64,000 nucleotides of DNA from Dichetophora obliterata (lineage: Eukaryota > Arthropoda > Insecta > Diptera > Sciomyzidae). The notes beneath the pieces were generated by a model that worked only from the letters and a program-made list of their open reading frames with translations, was not told the origin of the DNA and ran no database searches. The translations under genes were made by a program, and so were the position numbers. Within the stretch, counting starts at the first letter, position 1, and each line of letters opens with the position of its first letter. Location of the stretch: the NCBI GenBank assembly GCA_963920525.1, contig OY986435.1, positions 260,100,962-260,164,961 of the forward strand, read 5' to 3'. Of the stretch, positions 55,049 through 64,000 are shown piece by piece.

Positions 55049-55574
55049 AGGTGATCTAATATGAGGTCTCTTTTGCAACTAGGCTATTTTGACAGCTGTT
55101 ATGTGTCAAATGGCTTGTCCATATGACGTTTGTGTTCAGTATTCAGTACGACTCAATCATGAATATACTTACTCCTGAACAAAGTTTATTAAATGTGGAA
55201 ACTTACTACCAAAATCAGTCATCAGTTAGAGAATGTTAAAGAGTTCTTCAACATCATTTTGGTCATTATGAGCGTCCAAGCCATCAAACCATCACCAAAT
55301 TTCGATTCAATTTTACACTATTGGACATTCGTCATTCAACCAGAGTGCATAGAGCCCGTAATTTTGAGAATATTGCTGCGGCAGCAATATGAAAATTCGA
55401 CCCGCAGAATGGACCATTTACGAGCTAGTCGTGGGCAACATTTGAACGAAATAATTTTTAAACATTGATTTGCAGTAACAGAACTATCATTGCAAATAAA
55501 GATTGGCATCAATACATTGATTTTTATGTATTTTATTTAGAAAATACGGTAGAAAGCTCTTATTGGATCACCCT
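55049..55574 (+). mobile_element. internally deleted mariner-like element
   Basis: Imperfect TIRs AGGTGATCTAATATGAG (left) and AGGGTGATCCAATAAGAG (right, reverse strand) bound a 526-bp element. Its coding remnant joins the very start of a transposase to its very end, so the catalytic centre is deleted. The target TA is not preserved on the left. Confidence 0.6.
55159..55468 (+). pseudogene. mariner-like transposase, N- and C-terminus only
   Basis: The frame from the ATG at 55159 begins MNILTPEQSLLNVETYYQ and SSVREC, the first helix-turn-helix of the same type as the DD41D transposase at 23171-24475. A stop follows shortly after. The other frame ends TRRMDHLRASRGQHLNEIIF, the conserved C-terminus of such transposases. 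Between them the first and later catalytic Asp regions are absent. It is a classic MITE precursor made by internal deletion. Confidence 0.65.
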
Positions 55575-55736
55575 TTATTTTGTAAGAGCCAACATATTTT
55601 GGGAATCATCCTAAAATAGACCAAGGCTCATTTTTAGGGGGGGTACAAATGGAACTTTTTCCAAGTTGCCTTTACTTGTAAAAAAATACTTTGAAAATTA
55701 AATAAAACAAAAACACTTAAACAAAAAAATTTTGTT

Positions 55737-56400
55737 GACAAGAAAGGTAATGAAATTGTCTTCAATTTGCTGATAGTGCACTTTCCATGACGTGGCAAAC
55801 GATTAAAATCAAAAAAATTTTAAAAAATAACAAATTTCAACTTTGCGGGATGAATTTCCCCACAAAATAAGCCGTTATCAAATAAATAGTTTCACAGTTG
55901 GTTTAAGCGTACAATTTTGCTTCTGTACCAATTAAATTGTTATGTTTTTTTTTGGCATTTCACTATTTAGTGATTAAAAATCACTAAGTGAAATTTAAAA
56001 AATGTACCTCAATAATCGCTTTTACAATAAAAAAATAATCGTTTTTACAAATTCGAAAATTTTTGGTTTTACAAGAAAGGTAATAAAATCGTCTTTAAAG
56101 TGTATTAATTTTTTTACAGTGTCACTTAACATGATGTAGCAGATGACTGATTTCTAAAACATTCAAAAAAATTATAAAATATCAAGTTTGCGGGCTAAGT
56201 TCTCCCACAAAAAAGACTGTTATGATATAAGTAAGTACACAATTTGATGGAGCTTACAATTTTGCCTATGTATCAATTATTTTCTTTTTATTTTTTTGCC
56301 ACTAAAAAGTGATTAAAAATCAATAAACTAAATTAAAAAAAATTTACTTCAAAAATCACTCTTTTAGGTGGCGCCCACACAGTTTTTACAAAATCGAAAA
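55737..56400 (+). repeat. ~340-bp tandem duplication with internal palindrome
   Basis: Two units start at about 55737 and 56077 with ACAAGAAAGGTAAT(G/A)AAAT. Both contain CCCACAAAA..., a TACAATTTTGC box and, near the end, an AGTGATTAAAAATCA stretch. In unit 1 this extends to a hairpin (TTTCAC...TTAGTGATT AAAAATCACTAA...GTGAAA) around 55958-55998. Noncoding. Confidence 0.65.
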
Positions 56401-56981
56401 TTTCATCCTTCGTGACTTTCAAATATGCTATATACAGAATCTGCCTGCGGAGGGAGGGTTTGAGATACTTGTGCAAATGATACAGTCTAACATACATATA
56501 GGTAGCAAAATCAAGGAAAGATTCAAGTATAAGATACATCTTTTATTAACATCTTTTATTTAAAAAGAATAGACAAAAATAATATAAATAATAAGGGATC
56601 TCATCTAAGCATGCAAAACATTTAAACTTTTGATGACACCTTCATTCAATTTTAAATCTTTTAAAAACCTTTATTAACATAGAAAAATAAATTAAATTTG
56701 TATTTATTTCAACTACTTTAAGTATGAGTAATGATTAGCGTCAAAGGCAACTCTCATTCACACACGTAGAATAACATGCTAGTTTACACTCTAACATAGG
56801 CTCGGAAATGATGTAAGCTCACGCCCATACAAATTTTGACATATAGTTTACACTTCAGTAGGTTCACAAGGTTCACAATGTTTAAGGGTCAGTTAGATGC
56901 TTAGATGAGAGTCCTTAATAAAAAATGGTTGCTTGCTCTTTTTAAGCTTAATGCTTAATTTACTTTTATATTGGAAATGTA

Positions 56982-57414
56982 CACCCAAAAAATATTTAGG
57001 ATAAAATTACGAATAAAATCTTTGTAGAAATACAAACAGAGGCTATTCGTAGAATTTACAAATGTTTTGTACATAGCACAAACGTTTGAAGTGTTGGCCG
57101 CATGAAAAAAATTTTTATATTCGTAACTTTGTACATTCTACAAACGCTAGTTTGTAAAAATCTATAATGTATAAATTTGTGAACTGAACGAACATTGTTT
57201 GATAATATACAAAGCGGTGGCAGCAGCGTTCGTATATTTGTTCGTATCTTTGTAGATGAAACGATGCGTTTGTAAAATATACAAATTTTTCTTTGTACAA
57301 TGTACAAACGGTCATTTGCATTATTCACAAAGTCATTCGTAAGCTGAAAAGAACAAACAGCTTTGTAGAATATAATAATTGTTTTGTACATAGTACGAAG
57401 CTTTTTTTTGGGTG
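56982..57414. mobile_element. motif-array TIR element with TTTGTA/TACAAA motifs (TA TSD)
   Basis: Ends CACCCAAAAAA in inverted orientation, flanked by TA (56980-56981, 57415-57416). The 433-bp interior repeats TTTGTA, TACAAA and TTCGTA motifs about every 20 bp. Small ORFs on the minus strand simply traverse the motif array. Noncoding. Confidence 0.75.
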
Positions 57415-57416
57415 TA

Positions 57417-59435
57417 TGGATGAAAAAATTTCATAGTTAAATCCAAATAATTAATGGCAGTTTTGAGATATTGAATGTCCCAGGACTGTTGGGACTGAAA
57501 AAAGTAAAGTATCCTGGAATTGCATTTCCTAGTAACAACTCATTTATTTTAACGTTAATTCATTCTCTGAAGAATCCATGTAATTTCAAACTATCAAACT
57601 AAAAATTCAAACTATCATAGAGTATTAACTGACTGTGTTGAAAGAATATTTCAAAGGTTTCTGAAAATTGATTTAAACATGCTCAAGTCGTTTATTGCTT
57701 TGTTTAATATTCACCTAAACTCAGCTCAAATATTCGTCGTCCTTTGAAGATGCAGCATCTTAAGATAAAATTTCAAATATTTACATTTGGTTGTTAAAAT
57801 TTTAAAATATGCAGCTCTTAATAAATAACAAAAGGTTTGCTTGAATGATTTTTTAAAGTTTTTTTTTTGTAAGGTAAAGCAAATACTAGACAGTCCTTAA
57901 TTTTTTTCGAAAGGTTTCACATTATTGTTGTTTTTATCGTTGTTACGGCTTTCTTCCACTTGTTACTTGTGCTGCTTTATTTAAACATGTGGTGGTTGAA
58001 AACGCATGCACAGTCAATGCATCTTAGCAAGGCCTAATATCTCAATGACTGGTCGGAGTGAAAAAGGATTCAAAGCAGTGCTGCCGCTAGCAAGCAAATA
58101 TTTAAATTTTAAATTCAATTTATTTTAAGTGCTTGTTAAATATTTCGTAACTCACAACGTGGCACAAAAAAAAAAGCAAGAAAATTAAAGAAAAAATTAA
58201 AAACAGTATCAAGAGAAGAAACACTTCTATTAAACAAGATGTCTTTATATTTTCGATTTACATATTTTCTTTTTTTTTTTAAATTTAATAACAACACTTT
58301 ACCGTTGCCTGCAGGCTGCAGAAGTACAGATGTAAGCCGCAAAATCAATTTTGAACGGACTGTTTTGCACAAATTTAGCTCGCACTGTGCCATTTGACGC
58401 AATCACACAAATGTGCCACACAAAACAGCTTATTAGAGAAAAAAAAACATATAACCTAGTGTATCCTGTGCATCCTGGCTTAGCCAACATTGTTGCAAAA
58501 CTGACAAAGTTTGTGTACAAACACATTTTTTTTTCACTTTCTCACCTTTGCTGCTTTGTGCAGCAGTGACTCTTTCGGCTGGTGTGCATAAAAGCGTAAA
58601 ATCAATTTGTTGTCCTTTTTGTCTTTTCGATTTGTGTGGCTACAGCTATGCTTGAGTAATCTTGTTATTGCTATTTGTATTTTTTTTGCTGTATAGAATG
58701 TTTTTATTTGGGAGTAATTTTAAATATTTTTACTTTAAAGAGTCAATTGTTGTAAATTTGTCACAGAGTTCTTCGATTTCAGTTGAATTTTTGCAGCGTG
58801 CTAGCAGGCGTTCCAAATTGATTTTTGAGGGTTTGTTTTTAAAAGTATTTTGAAAAAAATCAATCAATTGATTGTAATATTGGTTTATTTGTGTTAAGCC
58901 TGCTGGCAGAGCTCCATGTAAACAATGTGGTTTATGTATAGAGTAAAGAAATAGGTTTGTGCCTTAAGTCTTTAGTTTTGGAAAGATTTTTTTCACCCGT
59001 CAGTAGTAAAAACTTAAAAACAAACTCGTCTTACATTTTATTGAGCGAAGCCTGCTTCGGAACTGTTTCGGGTTTAAAATTATGATTTTTGCAATCACAA
59101 ACGAATAATTTTGCATCGATTAACTTTTCACCAAAACTTTTTCTAAAAACTATACTTATTTGTTCACTTAACCTTTCAAAAGAGCAAGAACGCAAGAAAT
59201 AATACACTAACTGAGGATTACTATCGGAGGAAAGTGCCTTTTTTCAATTTTATTTAGAGACTTTTACATGTATGATTGGAAATTTTTCCAACTTTATAAG
59301 CAAATTTTTGGTATATCTTCAACTATAAAATAAAAAATAAACAAGATTTCCAGATAAATGAGAGATATTAAACAAGACTTTATAATCAATGTTGTTTGAA
59401 ATAATAACGTGTGTGTGATTGGACCTAGTTACATC
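57417..59435. other. unique AT-rich DNA, no gene seen
   Basis: Moderately AT-rich. Short ORFs (63-88 codons) overlap on both strands at 58136-58853 but show no domain, signal or codon pattern that would support a gene. Probably host intergenic or intronic. Confidence 0.4.
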
Positions 59436-59437
59436 TA

Positions 59438-59948
59438 CTACCCCAACAACACTAAGTTCGTACGCCTGAATATTTTTTAATATAAACACTTTCAACTTTT
59501 ATTTATATTAAAAAAAGAAATTTTTTTGATACAACAAAATTTGTTGTATTCTTAAAGCTTGAAATATCATTTATAAGGCAGCATTCATAGTGGAACCTTT
59601 GGCTGAAGCTGATTCATAAAGCAGCTTTTTCGAGCTTTTTTTGATCATAGTGAACGCTTATTCAACGCTTCACAAAGTAGTGAGAGCAAGCGAGATGGAG
59701 ATATAAGCGGTGAAAACTATTTTAAAAGTAGCTTTATGCTCGGAGTCAGCTTGCACTATAAACACTGAGCTTTTTCCATATGTTTATACACAAAGCATTT
59801 TTTAGCAAAACCACTCATGAAATTTCCAGTTTTAAAAATACAACAAACTTTGTGTAATCAAAAACATTGATTTCTTAATACAAATAAAAGTTGAAAGTTT
59901 TTATATTAAAAAATACTCAAGCGTACGAACTGAGTGTTGTTGGGGTAG
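59438..59948. mobile_element. MITE with ~80-bp TIR (TA TSD)
   Basis: Inverted ends CTACCCCAACAACACT, then AGTTCGTACG, a TATTTTTTAATATAAA block and CTTTCAACTTTTATTT, matching for about 80 bp with few differences. TA flanks both ends (59436-59437, 59949-59950). The 511-bp element may itself hold a small insert between two CATAGTG/CACTATA boxes. Noncoding. Confidence 0.75.
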
Positions 59949-59950
59949 TA

Positions 59951-61248
59951 TATCTATACTATTATATATACTTCAAGTGCAAATTTAATGTTACTACTTT
60001 ACTTCAAAAGTACTGGGCCGATCAGTGATTAAATTGCTGCAGTCAAAGTAGCAAAAGTCATAAAATTATTGCTTTTTAAAGGACTCACTGTTTCCATAAT
60101 TTCAAAACTTACTACTGCTTAAGCTTGTGCTTGAAAAAAATCAAACATTCGCAGTCAAAGTAAAAACAAAAAACAATATCTGATAGATTGCGAAGCACTG
60201 AAGTCTTCGATAGCTTCGGCAGTTTTCGTTTTGGTTGACTGAAACTGTGAACAAAATCGAAAGTCGAAGCAGCAGCAACTGTTCAACATTTGCAAGTTTT
60301 GCTGAATGTTTTGCTTTTATGCTTTGTGCTGATATTTTCTAACACTTGTTTGATCGCAATCGTGCCATTTTTTTTGCTTTTCGATCGTAAATAGCTTTTC
60401 AATAGGAGACTAGGGTGGACCCTAAAAATGTTTTTTTTGATTAAACTCTTTGTGTATGTGCTGACAATATTAAGAAGTTTCTGATTTGCTGATTTCGAAT
60501 CTGAAAAGTTATAGTATGCAGTATATTTTCAAATGCAATTCTTATAAATATGCTAGCGCACAGTACTAAGTATCTAATTCAACTAACTGTTATGCAGTTG
60601 TACAAACAAATGACAGATTAAGGCTGTGTGAAACCTTGAGGCACAAAATATCGTATTTGGAGGCCCTTTCTAATAAACTCTTATTTATTTTAAAGAAACC
60701 ATTTTTTCTTTAAAAATTATTGTGGATTCTGCACTTTTCACTCGTCAGATGATCGTTTAAGAGGATGCTTACATAATGAACTGTTTTTTTTCAAATTTTT
60801 GTACAAAGACAAATCTAAGTCTATACAAAAAAGTCAAAGTCTATAAAAAAATACAAAATGACGGCTGTACAGCTGTTTGTACTTGCTTCCTTAAATTAAG
60901 GTCGGCGAGCTCTCAGGTTCATGTAAATAACTTAAACTTATGAATCAACCTGTAGTTGATGTGAAAAGTAGTCTTTCCAATTCGATTAAACCTAAAATAT
61001 CATAAAAAGCATACACACTAGAGCCTTGCGTAGCTGCACTTAAAACCGGCTTCAAAACATTTGTTAATTTCACACTACACTGCACTGTCCTGCTGGCTGA
61101 TACATGATAACGCAATCAAAACAGATCATAGAGATTGTTGATCTAAGATATCGTTGTCAGAGAGCTCACTGCAGTCAATGCAACGAAAGCTTGTTCACTG
61201 GCAATAGATGATTTGTTCAGAGAACGAATACGGTGCTGGCACGAACAC
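59951..61248. other. unique AT-rich DNA, no gene seen
   Basis: No recognisable ORF, TIR pair or tandem array. A GGTGGACCCTAAAAATG segment near 60413 resembles MITE termini but is unpaired. Confidence 0.4.
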
Positions 61249-61250
61249 TA

Positions 61251-62584
61251 GGTAAAATTCTAGGTAAAAATCGAATCTGAAGTCAGAATTTTAAAATTAA
61301 AAATAGTGGATAGGGTTGCTCCCTTATTTTTTTATTATAACGAATTCGGCTCTGGCGTCACCTAAAAGGTAAAAATGGGTCGCTGAATCCGAATCCGTTG
61401 TCAGAATTTCAAAATTATAACATTTTGAAATAATAGGGTTGCCACTTAATAATATGTATTTTTAAGAGTTTTAAACAAAGTTTATCAGTGTTCTCTGATT
61501 TTGAATCTGAAGTTAGAATTTTAAAATTCAAGATGGTGGGTAGGGTTCCCACCTTAATTTTTTTTTATTTTTACGAATTATGCTAGGCAAGCAGGTTTGG
61601 TGAGCATTTTTGTTGTTGGTGTTTTACCTTAGAAAAGAGTTTTTCTATTGCTGGTAATGTTATCGTTGAAAAACGAAACAGAGTGGCTCCTAAATTACTA
61701 GATGCTATTCTATTCCTAAATTCTATTTTTAAAAATGAAAAATACTAAAAATAAATTACTATACTTATAAATTACTATACTTATAGTGGCGGCTGTAGCC
61801 TAGTGGGTAGAGTGCGTGGCTCCTAAGCTAAAGAACTACGGTAGCCCGGGTTCAATTCCAGCTCAGACAGAAAGTTTTTTCAATTGAAATAATTTTTCTG
61901 TTCGGTCGTCACCTCTCTGCAGACAATGGCAAACCTCAGAGAGTAAAAATTGCCATGTAAAGCTTCTTGAGAACATAAGCCGTTCGGAGTCGGCATAAAA
62001 CACGTAGGTCTAGTTCTCGGTCAGTTGTGATGAAACATTTAATAACACACACAACACAATTGATCAATAGAAGCTAGGTCAAAGTCCTTCCAAGGGCTGA
62101 AATGGCCAGTTTATTTTTTATATTTTTTTTTATACTTATAAATACTTGTTTATGTTTTGTTTTTATTGGTAGTGACTTTGACTTGAAAAATACTTTTCGG
62201 GTACCCACCATGATAGAATTGGTAAATATTGTTAAAAACTTTTTAAAATCATATTATTAGGTGGCAACCCCATTATTTCAAAATTTTATAATTTCGAAAT
62301 TTTGACAACGGATTCGGAACCAGCGACCTTTTTTCCCTTCAGTTCGCGGCAGCCCCGAATTCGTAAAAATAAAAAAATTAAGGTGGCAACCCTATACACC
62401 ATCTTGAATTTTAAAATTTTGACTTCAGATTTAAAATCAGCGACCCCTTAACATTGTTAAATGATGGTTAAACTTTTAAAAATACATATGAGGTGGCAGC
62501 CCTATTATAAAAAAATTACATAATTTTTTTATTCTGACAAGGGATTCGGATTCAGTGGCCCATTTTTACCTAGTCAATCTTACC
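61251..62584. mobile_element. foldback element made of ~110-bp subrepeats, SINE in loop
   Basis: The left arm (61251-61585) and right arm (about 62215-62584) are inverted copies, ending GGTAAAATTCTAGGTAAAAA and GGTAAGATTGACTAGGTAAA and bordered by TA. Each arm consists of about three related units containing GAATC(C/T)G, GTCAGAATTT, TTAAAATT and AGGGTTGCCACCTTAA, alternating between two subtypes. The loop contains a tRNA-derived SINE. Noncoding. Confidence 0.7.
61786..62130 (+). mobile_element. tRNA-derived SINE, 10-bp TSD
   Basis: The head resembles a tRNA: A box TAGCCTAGTGGGT and B box GGTTCAATTCC, with a tRNA-like GTGGCTCCTAAGC between. The body has CAGACAATGGCAAACCTC, GCCATGTAAAGCTTCTTGAG and CCGTTCGGAGTCGGCATAAA, the latter a block I recognise from insect SINE bodies. 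It ends in an AT tail. A 10-bp direct repeat, TATACTTATA, flanks it (61776-61785, 62131-62140). Internal A and B boxes would serve as its Pol III promoter. Confidence 0.85.
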
Positions 62585-62694
62585 TAGAAAATCTTGAAGT
62601 TGGTGTAAAAATCTTGGTATAAAAAATGTCTTAGGCGCTGATGACCGCTGATTAAAATTTTCAAAATGATCCAAATGATCTAATGCCTTATATT

Positions 62695-62795
62695 TTATTT
62701 ATTTATTGGCCAAACAAGGCAATGCAATTTACTTATTCTAACTTATTCTAACAGGTTTTGTTTACAATTATATTGCTTTTTATTCTCATCCTACG
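62695..62795 (-). mobile_element. LINE 3'-UTR fragment, reverse orientation
   Basis: On the reverse strand it reads CCTGTTAGAATAAG repeats, GCCTTGTTTGGCC and an AATA tail. These match the 3' ends at 6270-6358 and 40450-40511. Short 5'-truncated copy. Confidence 0.65.
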
Positions 62796-63012
62796 CTTAA
62801 TTATAAAATTTCATTGCTTGTGGTGTTGGCGAACAAAAATACGTCGTGCATGGATTGCCGAGAGAGAAAGTGAGTATTGCTTGACGTTGTAGGCTTTCGT
62901 TTGGTGTTGAGCAAATCAAACTCTCAAGTGTTATTGTATGACAGTCAACTGTGAGCAATGCAATAAATCACAGTGTGTGTACGTTGAAATAGATGCACCG
63001 ACTGTTAATACA

Positions 63013-63686
63013 CACCCAGAAAAAAATCTGGTTAATTTAACCAAATTTTTACTAAATTTCAGGTTAAAATTTGCCAAAATGAATTGTCAGGTTAAGATTA
63101 CCACATGTTATTCAGGGCAATTTAACCCTTTTTTGTGATTTAATGAAACTGACAAATTAAGTTATCTTAACTAAATTTTAACCAATATTTGTAGTTAAAT
63201 CGAATTAAATTTGGTTTATTTAACCAAATGCTAGGTTTAAATGTTTTTATTACAATCACCTACATGCAAATTTTGGAATTTTTCCATAATTACATTACGA
63301 GAAACCAAATTAAGACTAAAAAACATCTTTTTGCCACAGGGGCCAGAGAGAGAACTAGAGCAAATGAGTTATGGTCACTTAATTTTTTTAGCCCAAATGA
63401 CCACAGAATTAGATAACATTTTAATCCCACAGACAGCTCTAATTCACCTACCTTATCCAGAGGTACCATTTGATACAAACTTTGCATCATTAGAGCAGAA
63501 TTTGACAGCTGGCAAGTTGTTTTTTTCCGCTATAAGCCTACCATGGCTTTTCCCTTATTTTCTACATGTATTTCTGTGAACCAGAGCCATTAGGTGAAAG
63601 TAACGTGAATTAGGTCAATACGATGTGGTTGACTCTCGTAACCAAATTCGTCAGGTAAAAGTAACCTGAAAATTTTTCCCTGAGTG
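63013..63686. mobile_element. motif-array TIR element with GGTTAA/TTAACC motifs (CA TSD)
   Basis: Ends CACCCAGAAAAAAATCTGG (left) and CACTCAGGGAAAAATTTTCA (right, reverse strand), flanked by CA (63011-63012, 63687-63688). The interior carries repeated GGTTAA, TTAACC and AGGTTA, denser near the ends. A 112-codon ORF across the middle has no recognised domain. A non-TA 2-bp duplication. Confidence 0.65.
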
Positions 63687-63918
63687 CAGTTTTAGAACAC
63701 TTAAAAATAATAAAAAATATTGAAAACAATCCAAAGTAAAATTGTCGAAAAGTCAACTTTATGGAAGACTTCTTCGGGACTTTTCATACTTTCTTTTAGA
63801 CTCAAAACTTTTATCATACATTTTATAGATATCAAATGAACTTGCTTACGCATTAAATAAAAATACCCTTATTTGACATTACACTCCCAAAATATGTTTG
63901 ACAATCTGATCATACATA

Positions 63919-64000
63919 CACTCAAAAATATTTGTGTGTAAATATTACTAATAACTGCGTCCATTCTACGAGTTTTATTCGTAGTTTTCAGTCACGAGTA
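63919..64000. mobile_element. possible motif-array element running off the window
   Basis: CACTCAAAAATATTTGTG at 63919, preceded by TA, resembles the CAC-type ends of the elements at 56982 and 63013. It is followed by ACGAGT/TTCGTAG/ACGAGT motifs. Only the left end is visible. Confidence 0.35.

Noticed and set aside
57056..57391. 111-codon minus-strand ORF as a gene
   Set aside because: It reads straight through the TTTGTA/TACAAA motif array and has no protein features.
58136..58853. Overlapping short ORFs on both strands as a small gene
   Set aside because: No domain or homology is recognisable and ORFs of this length are expected by chance over a window this large.
63228..63579. 112-codon ORF inside the GGTTAA element as a transposase
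   Set aside because: No catalytic or DNA-binding motif, and overlapping ORFs exist in other frames; the element is only 674 bp.

Overview
This 64-kb window looks like repeat-rich chromosomal DNA from an insect, most likely a higher fly (Diptera). It is strongly A+T-rich and has many CAA/CAG-type microsatellites. It carries a Mos1-like (mauritiana-type) mariner, DD41D mariner-like elements, RTE-type and Jockey/CR1-type LINEs, a tRNA-derived SINE and many short terminal-inverted-repeat (TIR) elements. The species is inference only; a tephritid-like fly would fit. I found no intact host protein-coding gene. Every ORF with recognisable protein similarity belongs to a transposable element, and all of those are broken.

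Layout. 1-6.4 kb: a hAT-type element (8-bp TSD), then a 5'-truncated LINE split by a Transib-like element. 6.4-8.0 kb: unique AT-rich DNA. 8.0-12.7 kb: a nest of six TIR elements up to four levels deep. 12.9-18.2 kb: a DD41D mariner fragment, a minisatellite, and a transposon with a 27-bp TIR that carries a zinc-finger ORF and is itself split by a foldback element. 18.2-19.9 kb: host-like unique DNA. 19.9-24.6 kb: motif-array elements, tRNA-like repeats, a TTAA MITE and a DD41D mariner split by a 260-bp hAT MITE. 24.6-26.8 kb: host-like DNA. 26.8-28.1 kb: a full-length mariner with one in-frame stop. 28.4-31.5 kb: a TA-flanked element holding a truncated RTE LINE (11-bp TSD) and a small motif-array element. 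32-35.4 kb: host-like DNA. 35.4-39.8 kb: a hAT remnant holding a 2.7-kb element with TIRs of about 300 bp and a decayed transposase-like gene of unassigned family. 41.7-42.8 kb: an element saturated with CGATATCG motifs. 46.4-50.9 kb: a second, nearly complete RTE LINE, split by a hAT-like element that is split in turn by an ACTAGT-rich element. 51-53 kb: host-like unique DNA. 53-64 kb: further MITEs, a fragment of the unassigned transposase family, a foldback element with a SINE in its loop, and two more motif-array elements.

The boundaries are unusually well supported. Several insertions have target-site duplications, and removing them rejoins a reading frame or a repeat (Transib-like element in the LINE, hAT MITE in the DD41D transposase, hAT-like element in the RTE endonuclease ORF, foldback in its host element).

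The most unusual pattern is a set of at least eight TIR elements, unrelated in sequence, with one shared design: short TIRs beginning CCC(A/T)GC or CAC, a 2-bp target duplication that is often not TA, and an interior packed with one short, often palindromic motif that differs between elements. I cannot say whether this set is already described. All coordinates were read by eye, without searches or alignments.
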